Source: Bradyrhizobium sp. NDS-1
GTDB lineage: Bacteria > Pseudomonadota > Alphaproteobacteria > Rhizobiales > Xanthobacteraceae
Direction of reading: 5' to 3'
Length of the DNA: 64,000 nt
Assembly (NCBI RefSeq): GCF_032918005.1
Contig: NZ_CP136628.1
Location: forward strand, 1 to 64,000
Positions 1 to 11,061 of this stretch are shown here, one piece after another. The position numbers were made by a program, and so were the translations under genes. A model generated the notes under the pieces. That model saw nothing but the letters and a program-made list of their open reading frames with translations, did not search any database and was not told where the DNA came from. Every line of letters begins with the position of its first letter. The first letter of the stretch is position 1.

Positions 1-1410
1 ATGACAATGGAACAGGATCGCTGGTCACGCGTGAAGGGTCGGCTGCGCTCGAGCGTTGGCGAGGACGTTTACACGAGCTGGTTTGCGCGCATGGATCTGG
101 AAGGCGTGCAGGACGAGAGCGTGCGGCTCTCGGTGCCGACCCGCTTCCTGAAGAGCTGGATCCAGGCCCATTATGCCGAGCGCGTGCTGTCGTGCTGGCA
201 GGCCGAGATGCCGGAAGTGCATCGTATCGACCTCACGGTGCGTTCGGCCGTGCGCCCGCTGGCGCAGCCGAAGGAAGCCCCGGTGCCGGCCGAGACGCGC
301 CGGGCACCCACGCCGGAGCTGCGCTCCACCGCGACTGCGCCGGTCTCGGCCAATCACGACGCGCTCGGCGGCTCGCCGCTCGATCCGCGCCTGACCTTCG
401 CGAGCTTCGTCGTCGGCCGCTCCAACACGCTGGCACTCGCCGCCGCTCGCCAAGTTGCCGAGGGGCGTCGCGGCGACCCCGTGATGTTCAACCCGCTCTA
501 CATCCATGCCGGTGTCGGGCTCGGCAAGACGCACCTGCTCCAGGCGGTGACCTGGGCCGGCAATTCCGGCAACGAGCGCAAGGTGCTCTATCTCACGGCG
601 GAAAAATTCATGTACGGCTTCGTCGCCGCGCTGAAGACGCAGACGGCGCTTGCCTTCAAGGAAGCGCTGCGCGGCATCGACGTGCTGGTCATCGACGACC
701 TCCAGTTCCTGCAGGGCAAGTCCACCCAGGCCGAGTTTTGTCACACGCTGAACGCGCTGATCGATGCCGGCCGCCAGGTCGTGGTCGCGGCCGACCGGCC
801 GCCCTCCGATCTGGAAAGCCTGGACGACCGCGTGCGCTCGCGGCTCGCCGGCGGCCTCGTGGTCGAGATGGGCTCGCTCGGCGAGGAGCTGCGCCACGGC
901 ATTCTCAAGTCGCGCGTCGCGGCGGCCCGTGCCCATCATGCGACGTTCGAGGTGCCCGAGGAGGTGCTGCTCTATCTGGCGCGCACCATCACCCACAATG
1001 GCCGCGACCTCGAAGGCGCGATCAACCGTCTGCTCGCGCACTCGAAACTCAACAACCGGCCCGTGACGCTGGAGATGGCCGAGCACGAGGTGCGCGACCT
1101 GGTCCGGCCGCAGGAGCCGAAGCGGATCAAGATCGAGGACATCCAGCGCGTGGTGGCGCGGCAGTATAATGTCAGCCGCTCCGACCTCCTGTCCTCGCGG
1201 CGCACCGCCAACGTGGTCCGCCCGCGCCAGGTGGCGATGTATCTCGCCAAGACGCTGACCCTGCGCTCGCTGCCGGAGATCGGCCGCCGCTTCGGCGGGC
1301 GCGACCACACCACGGTGCTGCACGCCGTGCGCAAGATCGAGGCCCTGGTCTCCAAGGACACCGCGCTGTCGGAGGAAGTGGAGTCGCTGAAGCGCCAGCT
1401 TCAGGAATAA
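1..1410 (+). CDS. dnaA: Chromosomal replication initiator protein DnaA
   Basis: DnaA binds DnaA boxes at oriC, forms an ATP-dependent filament and opens the duplex for DnaB loading. The 469-residue product has the four-domain layout: an N-terminal DnaB-contact domain (about 1-80), a Pro/Ala-rich linker (85-125), an AAA+ core with Walker [11 protein letters not shown] near 171-180 and Walker [11 protein letters not shown] near 228-237, and a C-terminal DNA-binding domain with the signature [11 protein letters not shown] near 433. The frame is open from base 1, so the true start could lie a few codons upstream of the window or at the ATG at base 7; the N-terminus shown is already complete by family comparison. 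It is followed by an intrinsic terminator and then dnaN. Confidence 0.97.
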   Translation: MTMEQDRWSRVKGRLRSSVGEDVYTSWFARMDLEGVQDESVRLSVPTRFLKSWIQAHYAERVLSCWQAEMPEVHRIDLTVRSAVRPLAQPKEAPVPAETRRAPTPELRSTATAPVSANHDALGGSPLDPRLTFASFVVGRSNTLALAAARQVAEGRRGDPVMFNPLYIHAGVGLGKTHLLQAVTWAGNSGNERKVLYLTAEKFMYGFVAALKTQTALAFKEALRGIDVLVIDDLQFLQGKSTQAEFCHTLNALIDAGRQVVVAADRPPSDLESLDDRVRSRLAGGLVVEMGSLGEELRHGILKSRVAAARAHHATFEVPEEVLLYLARTITHNGRDLEGAINRLLAHSKLNNRPVTLEMAEHEVRDLVRPQEPKRIKIEDIQRVVARQYNVSRSDLLSSRRTANVVRPRQVAMYLAKTLTLRSLPEIGRRFGGRDHTTVLHAVRKIEALVSKDTALSEEVESLKRQLQE

Positions 1411-1435
1411 ACGCCTAAGGCGCTCCCGCCATTCT

Positions 1436-1474
1436 GCCGCCGCCCCGGCCTCGCCTGGGCGGCGGCTTCGTTTT
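1436..1474 (+). terminator. Intrinsic terminator downstream of dnaA
   Basis: A 10-bp perfect GC stem (GCCGCCGCCC at 1436-1445 pairing with GGGCGGCGGC at 1457-1466) with an 11-nt loop is followed by TTCGTTTT. It lies 25 nt after the dnaA stop. The U-run is short, so termination may be partial. The remaining 200 bases before dnaN show no gene that I can support. Confidence 0.75.
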
Positions 1475-1671
1475 AAGCTGTAAATCGTGGGGAACTAGGC
1501 CCCCAATCCCTTGAATCGGATGGCTTTCCGCGCCACCTTGCGCGACCCTGGCGGCTTTGGTCATATCGGTTGGATGACCCTGGCTTGACGGGGTCTTCGG
1601 TGCCGCGGCGGCTTTTCGACCGCCGGGCTTCTTCAACGTGATGTTTCCTTGGGGATCGGGCGAGTAGTGCA

Positions 1672-2790
1672 ATGAAGGTTACGGTCGAACGCGCGCAACT
1701 CCTGAAGTCGCTGGGCCACGTCCACCGCGTGGTCGAACGCCGCAACACGATTCCGATCCTCGGCAACGTGCTGGTCCGCGCCGAGAACGCGAAATTGTCG
1801 CTGAAGGCGACCGACCTCGATCTCGAGGTGACGGAGACGCTGCCGGCGGAAACCGCGACCGCGGGCTCCACCACCGTGCCGGCGCACATGTTCTACGACA
1901 TCGTGCGCAAGCTGCCGGATGGTTCGCAGATCGTGCTGGAGGCCGACGGCGACCGCGCCGTGCTGGCGATCCGTGCCGGCCGCTCGCGCTTCACGCTGCA
2001 GACCCTGCCCGAGAATGACTTCCCGGATCTGGCCGCCGGCGACATGTCGCATTCCTTCTCGCTCGCCGCCAAGGACGTCAAGCGGCTGATCGACCGCACC
2101 CAGTTCGCGATCTCCACCGAGGAGACGCGCTATTACCTCAACGGCATCTATCTGCATGTCGCCGGCACGCCCAAGGCCGCCACCCTGCGCGGCGTCGCCA
2201 CCGACGGTCACCGTCTCGCCCAGCTCGATCTGGTGCAGCCCAAGGGCGCCGAGGGCATGCCGGGCGTGATCGTGCCGCGCAAGACCGTCGGCGAGGTGCA
2301 GCGCCTGATCGAGGACACCGACGCCGAGATGACGATCGAGCTGTCGCAGGCCAAAATCCGCTTTACGATCGGTAACGTCGTGCTGACCTCGAAGCTGATC
2401 GACGGCACCTTCCCCGACTACGGCCGCGTCATCCCGCAAGGCAACGACAAGGAGCTCGTCGTCGACAAGAAGGACTTTGAGAACGCGGTCGACCGCGTTT
2501 CCACCATCTCCAGCGAACGCGGGCGCGCGGTAAAACTGTCGCTGGCACCGGGCAAGCTGGTGCTGTCCGTGACCAATCCGGATTCCGGCAGCGCGACCGA
2601 AGAGCTGGAAGTCGAATACGCCTCCGACGCTCTCGATATCGGCTTCAACTCCCGCTATCTGCTCGACATCGCCGCCCAGATCGAAGGCGACGTCGCAACG
2701 CTCAGGCTCGCCGACCCGGGCTCGCCCACCCTGGTGCAGGACCGCGACGACAAGAGCGCGCTGTACGTGCTGATGCCGATGCGGGTGTGA
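1672..2790 (+). CDS. dnaN: DNA polymerase III beta subunit (sliding clamp)
   Basis: The product is the ring-shaped processivity clamp that tethers DNA polymerase III to DNA and recruits other replication and repair proteins. It is 372 residues, the usual length for an alphaproteobacterial clamp made of three tandem clamp folds, and its start (MKVTVERAQLLKSLGHV) and end (YVLMPMRV) match the family, including the C-terminal MPMR(V) ending. It sits 261 bp after dnaA and before recF, the classic order. The ATG at 1672 is the first plausible start. Confidence 0.97.
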   Translation: MKVTVERAQLLKSLGHVHRVVERRNTIPILGNVLVRAENAKLSLKATDLDLEVTETLPAETATAGSTTVPAHMFYDIVRKLPDGSQIVLEADGDRAVLAIRAGRSRFTLQTLPENDFPDLAAGDMSHSFSLAAKDVKRLIDRTQFAISTEETRYYLNGIYLHVAGTPKAATLRGVATDGHRLAQLDLVQPKGAEGMPGVIVPRKTVGEVQRLIEDTDAEMTIELSQAKIRFTIGNVVLTSKLIDGTFPDYGRVIPQGNDKELVVDKKDFENAVDRVSTISSERGRAVKLSLAPGKLVLSVTNPDSGSATEELEVEYASDALDIGFNSRYLLDIAAQIEGDVATLRLADPGSPTLVQDRDDKSALYVLMPMRV

Positions 2791-2819
2791 CGGGCGTTCT
2801 CTCGACCATCCATCGGAGC

Positions 2820-2946
2820 CGTAGGGTGGGCAAAGCTTGCGCTGTAGCTCGAAGAGCGAAGGCGAAAGCGTGCCCACCGTGCAGCGGCCCGGATCGCAGC
2901 GAAGCGTGGGCACGGCGCGCTCAGAGCGCGCCTTTACCCACCCTAA
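2820..2946. repeat. Palindromic intergenic repeat, GTAGGGTGGGCAAAG family, copy 1
   Basis: The element begins GTAGGGTGGGCAAAG (2821) and ends CTTTACCCACCCTA (2932-2945), so its ends form an inverted repeat. A second inner inverted pair (GTGCCCACCG near 2870 and GCGTGGGCACGG near 2904) lies inside. A second copy with the same ends lies at 12395-12487. It fills most of the dnaN-recF gap. The two-copy occurrence and paired ends are seen directly; membership of a genome-wide family is inferred. Confidence 0.8.
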
Positions 2947-2988
2947 GGCATGCTCCCGAAGGGAGAGCGCGCCCATGACGAATAGCCC

Positions 2989-4125
2989 ATGATTCCCTCC
3001 CGCATTCATCGCCTGACGCTGACGCATTTTCGCAATTATCGGGCGGCGGGGCTCGAGACGGCGGCTGACATGGTGGCGCTGGTCGGGCCGAACGGGGCGG
3101 GCAAGACCAATTGCATCGAGGCGATCTCGTTTCTGTCGCCGGGACGCGGCCTGCGGCGCGCGACGCTGGAAGACGTCGCCGATAACCAGGGCGACGGCTC
3201 CTGGGCGGTGTCGGCGCAAGTCGAGGGTGCGCTGGGATTGGCGACGCTCGGCACCGGCATCGATGCGCCCAAGCTCGACAACGCGGTGAGCCGGCGCTGC
3301 CGCATCGACCGGGAGCCGGTCAATTCGGCGACAGCTTTCGGCGACCACATCCGCATGGTCTGGCTGACGCCGGCGATGGACGGGCTGTTCATGGGCGCGG
3401 CATCCGAGCGGCGGCGCTTCTTCGACCGCCTGGTGCTCGCCATCGACAGCGATCATTCCAGCCGCATCTCCGCGCTGGAACGTTCGCTGCGCTCGCGCAA
3501 CCGCCTGCTCGAAACTCGCAATTACGACGACCATTGGTGTGATGCGATCGAACGCGAGACCGCGGAGCTCGCGGTCGCGGTCGCCGCAACGCGCGGCCAG
3601 ACCGCAGCAAAGCTGACCGGGATGCTGAATGCGCGCGCGCAGGCCTCCGCCTTTCCCTCGGCGCAAATCGCGCTCGACGGCTGGATGGAGAATGCGCTGC
3701 TCCAGGAGACCGCGACGTCGGTCGAGGACCGCTACCGTCAGATCCTGCGCGACAACCGTCCGCGCGACGCCATCGCCGGCCGCACCACCGACGGTCCGCA
3801 TCTCACCGACCTTCAGGTGATCTATGCGCCCAAGAGCATGCCGGCGCGCGACGCCTCCACCGGCGAGCAGAAAGCGCTGCTGATCGGCCTCGTGCTGGCG
3901 CATGCGACGCTGGTGGCGGAAATGACCGGCATCGTCCCGCTGCTGCTGCTCGACGAGGTCGTCGCCCATCTCGATCCGAACCGCCGCGCCGCGCTGTTCG
4001 ACGAGCTGAAGAGGCTCGGTGCGCAAGTCTGGCTGACGGGCGCGGACCCGGCGGCGTTCGCCGAGATCGGCGCCGGAGGCGAAGTCTTCGACGTCGAGAG
4101 CGGACAGGTCTCGGCCCGAAGGTAG
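2989..4125 (+). CDS. recF: DNA replication and repair protein RecF
   Basis: RecF is an SMC/ABC-like ATPase that with RecO and RecR loads RecA at single-strand gaps. The 378-residue product has Walker A GPNGAGKTN near residues 33-41, an ABC signature STGEQKALLIG near 287, and Walker B LLLLDEVVAHLD near 322. The length is normal. It lies in the conserved dnaA-dnaN-recF order. The ATG at 2989 is preceded only by a weak purine stretch, but the N-terminal strand motif (HRLTLTHFRNY) starts directly after it, which supports this start. Confidence 0.96.
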   Translation: MIPSRIHRLTLTHFRNYRAAGLETAADMVALVGPNGAGKTNCIEAISFLSPGRGLRRATLEDVADNQGDGSWAVSAQVEGALGLATLGTGIDAPKLDNAVSRRCRIDREPVNSATAFGDHIRMVWLTPAMDGLFMGAASERRRFFDRLVLAIDSDHSSRISALERSLRSRNRLLETRNYDDHWCDAIERETAELAVAVAATRGQTAAKLTGMLNARAQASAFPSAQIALDGWMENALLQETATSVEDRYRQILRDNRPRDAIAGRTTDGPHLTDLQVIYAPKSMPARDASTGEQKALLIGLVLAHATLVAEMTGIVPLLLLDEVVAHLDPNRRAALFDELKRLGAQVWLTGADPAAFAEIGAGGEVFDVESGQVSARR

Positions 4126-4233
4126 ACCGACGGGTTGAACCCGCCCAGTTTCATCAGCGACTAGCTGCTTGAGGCCGCGAGCAGCGGCCATCGCGCCGAA
4201 TTCGGACACGCGCGATATTCTTGGAGCATGAGC

Positions 4234-4968
4234 ATGACGACGGTGAGGCATGGGGTGCGAGCCCCGGCACGATGGCGGGTGTTTGCATACGGCCTCGTCC
4301 TGCTTGCGATGTGCCTGCTCGCGGCCAGCGCCGGCGCCTCGCTGCCGCATCTGTTTCCGACGACGCTCACGCTGGATTCGGATGCCAAGCTGCCCGCACC
4401 GACGCGCTACACTTATAGAGGAATCCACACCACGCTGATGCGGGGCGCCGAAGCGCCGCTCCGCGTCAGGCTGGACGCCACCGTGCCCGCAGGGCTCGGC
4501 GACGTCCTCGCCTTCTATCGCACCGAGCTTGAAAGGCTCGGCTGGCAGGAACAGCGTGATGACGCGGTGATCGGCGCCGACGACGTGCAGCTCGCCTTCG
4601 TCTCGCCGCTCGGGCCGGCAGCATTGAAACTCGCCCGCAAGGATTCCGGCACCTCGGTCCATCTCGTGCAGAAGAACGCGGCGACGGCGGCCAAAGCGAA
4701 CGTCCTGCCGGAGCCCGGTCAGGCGAAGCTGGTGTTCAGCAACATCGGCGACAAGGAAGCCGTGCTCGAGATCAACGAGCAAACCATCCCGCGCCGGGCC
4801 GGGGCGAACGCGGTCGCGCTTGACCTCGTGCCCGGCAAATATCCCTACAGGCTGGGCGTGCCGGGCTATCCGGCCACCACGAACATCCTCACGGTCGCGG
4901 CCGGCGATACCTGGGAGCTCACGGTCGGGCGCGATGGTGACGCGTGGCCGCCGCTGCAGCTGTACTGA
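4234..4968 (+). CDS. Exported protein of unknown function, FYR-GW module (paralog 1)
   Basis: I do not recognise a named family. The product (244 aa from ATG 4234) has a basic N-terminus, a hydrophobic stretch at about 16-34 ending in ASAGA, so it is probably secreted. It then carries one copy of a module with FYRTELERLGWQE at about 95-106, followed by a C-terminal beta-rich region (165-244) ending PPLQLY and containing DLVPGKYPYRLGVPGY, reminiscent of PEGA-type small beta-sandwich domains. GGAG at 4223-4226 is 7 nt from ATG 4234 but only 1 nt from the upstream ATG 4228, so 4234 is preferred. The next gene is a longer paralog with the same N- and C-terminal layout. Confidence 0.8.
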   Translation: MTTVRHGVRAPARWRVFAYGLVLLAMCLLAASAGASLPHLFPTTLTLDSDAKLPAPTRYTYRGIHTTLMRGAEAPLRVRLDATVPAGLGDVLAFYRTELERLGWQEQRDDAVIGADDVQLAFVSPLGPAALKLARKDSGTSVHLVQKNAATAAKANVLPEPGQAKLVFSNIGDKEAVLEINEQTIPRRAGANAVALDLVPGKYPYRLGVPGYPATTNILTVAAGDTWELTVGRDGDAWPPLQLY

Positions 4969-5126
4969 GCACTGCGTCCGTCGCAGCCATGGCGCCGGCC
5001 GGGCGCGCTTGTTGAACCTCTTCGGTTCCCACCGCGACTTCTCGTCTGAGGCCGCGCGCCGACGGCGACGCGGCCTGCCAACGCGCGAGGGCAGGACGAC
5101 CCGCGCGACATCCAGGAGTTTTGACG

Positions 5127-7292
5127 ATGCCGATGATCCGGCGCGGGGCGCAAGTCCCGGCAAAATGGCTGCTGCTTGCCTGCGGCATTCTCGTCATGGC
5201 GAGCACCTCGCGTCCGGCGGGCGCCGCAGACGAAGGCATCGTGGAGGTCCACACCCTGCCGCGGCTCGAGGGCGCGGTCGAGGACACCTCGCGCCCCGAC
5301 AACCATCGCGTGATCTACACCGTGCCCATCGCACCGGCCGCCACATCGGACGCCACCAGGAAGCTGCTGAGCGCCGAGGGCTGGGTGCCCTATGTGTATC
5401 CGCTGGACGAGAAGAGCAGCACGCTGAGCTTCAAGAAGGGACGGCAGGGGCTGCGTGTCTCCTTCACGCAGGCGCGCGGGCGGCCCGACCAGTCCGCCGT
5501 ATCCTACACGCCGAACCGGATCTATTCCAACGTGCCCTTCCCGGACGGCGCGACCGACCTCGTGTTCGACGAGACCCGGCCCTATCTCGGCTGCATCGTG
5601 CCCGGCGCGCTCGACGCCACCTCGGAGTTCTTTGCGAAGGAGATGGCAGCGATGGGGTGGCGCAAGCTCACGCCAGAGACCGCTTCGCGCTGGCCGAATG
5701 CGGATCTCGGCGAGGCCGTCCCGAACGGCATGCGCGTCTTCTACGATCATCCCGGCGGTGACACGACGCAGTTCTACAAGCAGAAACCGGTGATGCTCAC
5801 CCTGACGCGCCGCGACGACGGCCGCACCAATGTCGAGATCAGGGTGGCGCCGTTCGCACTGCCCCAGGAGCTCGAGGCCGACGACGATATGGCCGGCCTG
5901 CCGCGCCCCAAGCCGACCAAGTCGGCGCGAGGCCTTGGTAGTGCGAGCTCCAACAAACGCGAGATGTCGGCCGCCGCGATGGCCGAGATGCCCGCCGTGC
6001 TCGCCTTCTATCGTCGCGAGCTCGCCGCGCGCGGCTGGCAGGAGGACGGTAACGCACCGCTCGCGCCCGGCGACGAGGTCGCGATCAGAATCTCGTCGGC
6101 GGAGGAAACCGGCGTGCTGCGGCTCGGCCGCAGATATGATTTCACCATGATCAGCCTGACTGCGCAGGTGAAGGAATCGGCGCTCGCGGCCCGCGCCAAG
6201 GCGAAGAAGGAGGCCGACGCGAGGTTCTTGGGCGATGCCTTGGGTGCGGCTCAGCAGCTCATCGCGGCGGATGAGGCCCGGCGCAAGTCGCAGGCGGCCT
6301 CGCTGTCGGACGCCCCGCTCACTCCGCTCGCCGACAGCAAGACGCCGGTGCCGCTACCCGAGAATGCGGAAGGCGTGAAGTTCGAAGGCGGCGACGGCCG
6401 GCTGGAATTCTCCTCGGCGTCGAGCGTGAAGGCGCTCAGCAGCTTCTATCGCACGGCGCTGAAGGGCTCGGGCTGGAAGGAGCAGCCCTCCGTCATCAAC
6501 CAGCCCAACATGGCGGTGATGGCGTTCTCCAAGGGCGGCAAGTCGATCTCGATGACCGTGCTGCAGATGGGCCCGAAGGTGAGTGTCCGCGCCGACGGTT
6601 CGGGCCTGGTGACGGAAGCGGCCAAGCCTGCGGCCAGCACGGAGATGGAGGTGCAGGCCAAATCCTCCGAGCCGCTCAAGCCCGATTCTGAGTCCCAACT
6701 GCCCGTGCCGACGCAGCGTTCGTCGAAATCGTTTGCCACCACAAAGGTACCCGGCGGCGAGGGGCCGCTCCGCCAGGAGCTGACAGCCAGCATCCCCGCG
6801 CCGCTCCAGGACGTCCTCGCCTTCTACCGTGCCGAATTGTCCAAGCTCGGCTGGCAGGAGAAGGCCGACGGCGCGACCGTGTCGGCAGAACGCGCGCAGC
6901 TCCACTTCACCTCGCCGCAAGGCCCGGCTCTTCTCGTGCTCGGGCGCACCAAGGGCGAGACCACCGTCAGCCTGGCGCAGAAGAATGCGGATGTCGCTGC
7001 TAAGGCCGACATCATGCCGAAGGCGGGACAAGCGAGGCTCATGCTTGGCAACATGGGAGCAGCCGAGGCCTCGCTGACGATCAACAAGCAGACGGTGAAG
7101 ATCGCGGCCGGTGCCGGTGGCCCGCGATCGCCGAAAGGCCCCATGCTCGATCTACCGCCAGGCAAGTATCCGTACGCGGTGCGCCTGCCCGGGCAGCCCG
7201 CCCGCACCGAGACCTTGACCGTTGCGGCCGGCGAGGCCTGGGGTCTACTGGTGGGCCCGGGCGGAGACGTGCTGCCGCTGCAGATGTATTGA
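5127..7292 (+). CDS. Exported multi-module protein of unknown function, FYR-GW repeats (paralog 2)
   Basis: A 721-residue exported protein with no recognised family name. After a signal peptide (about 10-34, ending PAGAA) it holds a repeated pattern of an amphipathic FYRxxLxxxGW helix flanked by beta-type sequence. Clear copies are at 168-178 (FFAKEMAAMGW), 294-304 (FYRRELAARGW), 439-450 (FYRTALKGSGW) and 567-576 (FYRAELSKLGW), with a degenerate one at 76-86. An Ala/Lys-rich linker (350-400) separates halves. The last module plus the C-terminus (560-721) aligns along its length with the upstream paralog, both ending PLQ(L/M)Y. AGGAG at 5114-5118 is 8 nt from ATG 5127, so I prefer it over TTG 5121. 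Gap to the paralog is 158 bp; gyrB follows. Confidence 0.8.
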   Translation: MPMIRRGAQVPAKWLLLACGILVMASTSRPAGAADEGIVEVHTLPRLEGAVEDTSRPDNHRVIYTVPIAPAATSDATRKLLSAEGWVPYVYPLDEKSSTLSFKKGRQGLRVSFTQARGRPDQSAVSYTPNRIYSNVPFPDGATDLVFDETRPYLGCIVPGALDATSEFFAKEMAAMGWRKLTPETASRWPNADLGEAVPNGMRVFYDHPGGDTTQFYKQKPVMLTLTRRDDGRTNVEIRVAPFALPQELEADDDMAGLPRPKPTKSARGLGSASSNKREMSAAAMAEMPAVLAFYRRELAARGWQEDGNAPLAPGDEVAIRISSAEETGVLRLGRRYDFTMISLTAQVKESALAARAKAKKEADARFLGDALGAAQQLIAADEARRKSQAASLSDAPLTPLADSKTPVPLPENAEGVKFEGGDGRLEFSSASSVKALSSFYRTALKGSGWKEQPSVINQPNMAVMAFSKGGKSISMTVLQMGPKVSVRADGSGLVTEAAKPAASTEMEVQAKSSEPLKPDSESQLPVPTQRSSKSFATTKVPGGEGPLRQELTASIPAPLQDVLAFYRAELSKLGWQEKADGATVSAERAQLHFTSPQGPALLVLGRTKGETTVSLAQKNADVAAKADIMPKAGQARLMLGNMGAAEASLTINKQTVKIAAGAGGPRSPKGPMLDLPPGKYPYAVRLPGQPARTETLTVAAGEAWGLLVGPGGDVLPLQMY

Positions 7293-10046
<2,754 letters not shown>

Positions 10047-10081
10047 TCGCCCCTCAAGCTCGTCGCCCGGTCTCAGCCAAG

Positions 10082-10220
10082 CACTCGCTGCACCTGTCCC
10101 GCTTGCGGGAGAGGTCGACACGCTCGCAGAGCGTGGCGGGTGAGGGCTTTTTCCACATGGGGATTGTCCCATTGCGGACACACCCTCTCCCCCGCCCTCC
10201 CCCGCAAGCGGGGAAGGGCG
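10082..10220. repeat. Large imperfect palindrome (BIME-like) after gyrB
   Basis: CCCGCTTGCGGGAGAGG (10099-10115) and GGGTGAGGG (10138-10146) are mirrored by CACCCTCTCCCC (10179) and CCCCCGCAAGCGGGG (10199-10213). The paired ends and the inner paired CCCTCACCC-type blocks form a compound palindrome of about 140 bp. It occupies about half of the gap between gyrB and the next gene; nothing else is evident there. Confidence 0.7.
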
Positions 10221-10341
10221 CACATCGCCGTCCCGGCCACGAGCCCCATTGCACTCCAGGACACCCCTGAACCTCCCCCCTCGCGACCGCGACGAAGTGG
10301 CATGAACCCGTCGGCCATTCCGGCCGGGAAGCCCTCACGCC

Positions 10342-10809
10342 ATGATCGCCTCCGCAACGACCAGTTCCACCGTGCCATCCCGCCGCCTCGGCATCATCGG
10401 CAGCATCGTCGGCGTGCTGGCGCTGATAGCGGCGGTGTTGCCGCATTGGGTCGTGCCGATCGTGTTTCCGCCGCCGCCGGCGGACAAGGTGATCGTCGAC
10501 ACCGGACAACGCCTCAAGGACCGCGTCATCGCCAAGGTGAAGGGCGTGGAGTATCAGGCTCCGAAGGTCGAAAAATCCACGGGGCGAAGCTGGAGCGAAA
10601 CCGCGTCGGTCACCGCGATCTCGCTCGGCCTGCTTGCCATCCTGCTCTCGGTCCTTTCGCTGATCTTCAGGGAAGACCGGCTCCTCGCCGCCGTCGCCGC
10701 CACGCTCGGCACCGGCGCCATCGCGATCGAGATCTCCTTCTTCATGATCGGCGCGCTGATCCTGATCGCGATCCTCTATGTGGTGGGGAACATCATCGGG
10801 TTGCTCTAA
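10342..10809 (+). CDS. Small integral membrane protein, function unknown
   Basis: A 155-residue protein that I cannot assign to a named family. It has a short polar N-terminus, a first membrane segment at about 17-41, a soluble loop of about 45 residues (PPPPADKVIVDTGQRLKDRV and following) likely on one face, then hydrophobic stretches at 88-108, 113-130 and 130-153. The likely topology is therefore a small inner-membrane protein with three or four spans. The ATG at 10342 gives a compact start. Flanking palindromic repeats on both sides suggest it is a single-gene transcription unit. Confidence 0.75.
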   Translation: MIASATTSSTVPSRRLGIIGSIVGVLALIAAVLPHWVVPIVFPPPPADKVIVDTGQRLKDRVIAKVKGVEYQAPKVEKSTGRSWSETASVTAISLGLLAILLSVLSLIFREDRLLAAVAATLGTGAIAIEISFFMIGALILIAILYVVGNIIGLL

Positions 10810-10830
10810 AGGCCCCTTGATACAAGCTCC

Positions 10831-10942
10831 TGTCCTCATCCTGAGGAGCCCGCAAGGCGGGCGTCTCGAAGGATGGCCGCAGGCGATATAGGGGCCTGCA
10901 TGGTTCGAGACGCGCGTTCCGCGCTCCTCACCATGAGGGACT
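10831..10942. repeat. Intergenic palindrome, CTCATCCTGAGGAGC family
   Basis: The block begins CCTCATCCTGAGGAGCCCGC (10834) and ends GCGCTCCTCACCATGAGGGA (10921-10940), with GCGTCTCGAA (10861) mirrored by TTCGAGACGC (10904-10913). The nested inverted pairs are visible directly. Single copy in this window; the pattern is a known style of extragenic repeat in Bradyrhizobium genomes. Confidence 0.7.
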
Positions 10943-11061
10943 AGCAGCCTGGCCGCAGCTCACGCACCGGCCACGAACCACCGCGAGCGCAATTGCTCCC
11001 GCGCTCGATTCTCTGTAGTTTCCGCCCCGAAACAGCCCACCAACAGGACAGCGAGAACCAA

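Noticed and set aside
1411..1671. oriC-like DnaA box cluster in the dnaA-dnaN gap
   Set aside because: No TTATCCACA-type boxes found; the origin in this group is usually elsewhere.
2787..2978. Short plus-strand open frame after dnaN
   Set aside because: It lies over the palindromic repeat and has no ribosome binding site or domain.
1633..5163. Minus-strand open frame of more than 1100 codons across dnaN and recF
   Set aside because: Antisense to well-supported genes; Arg/Ala/Gly-rich low-complexity translation is the usual shadow of high-GC third-position bias.
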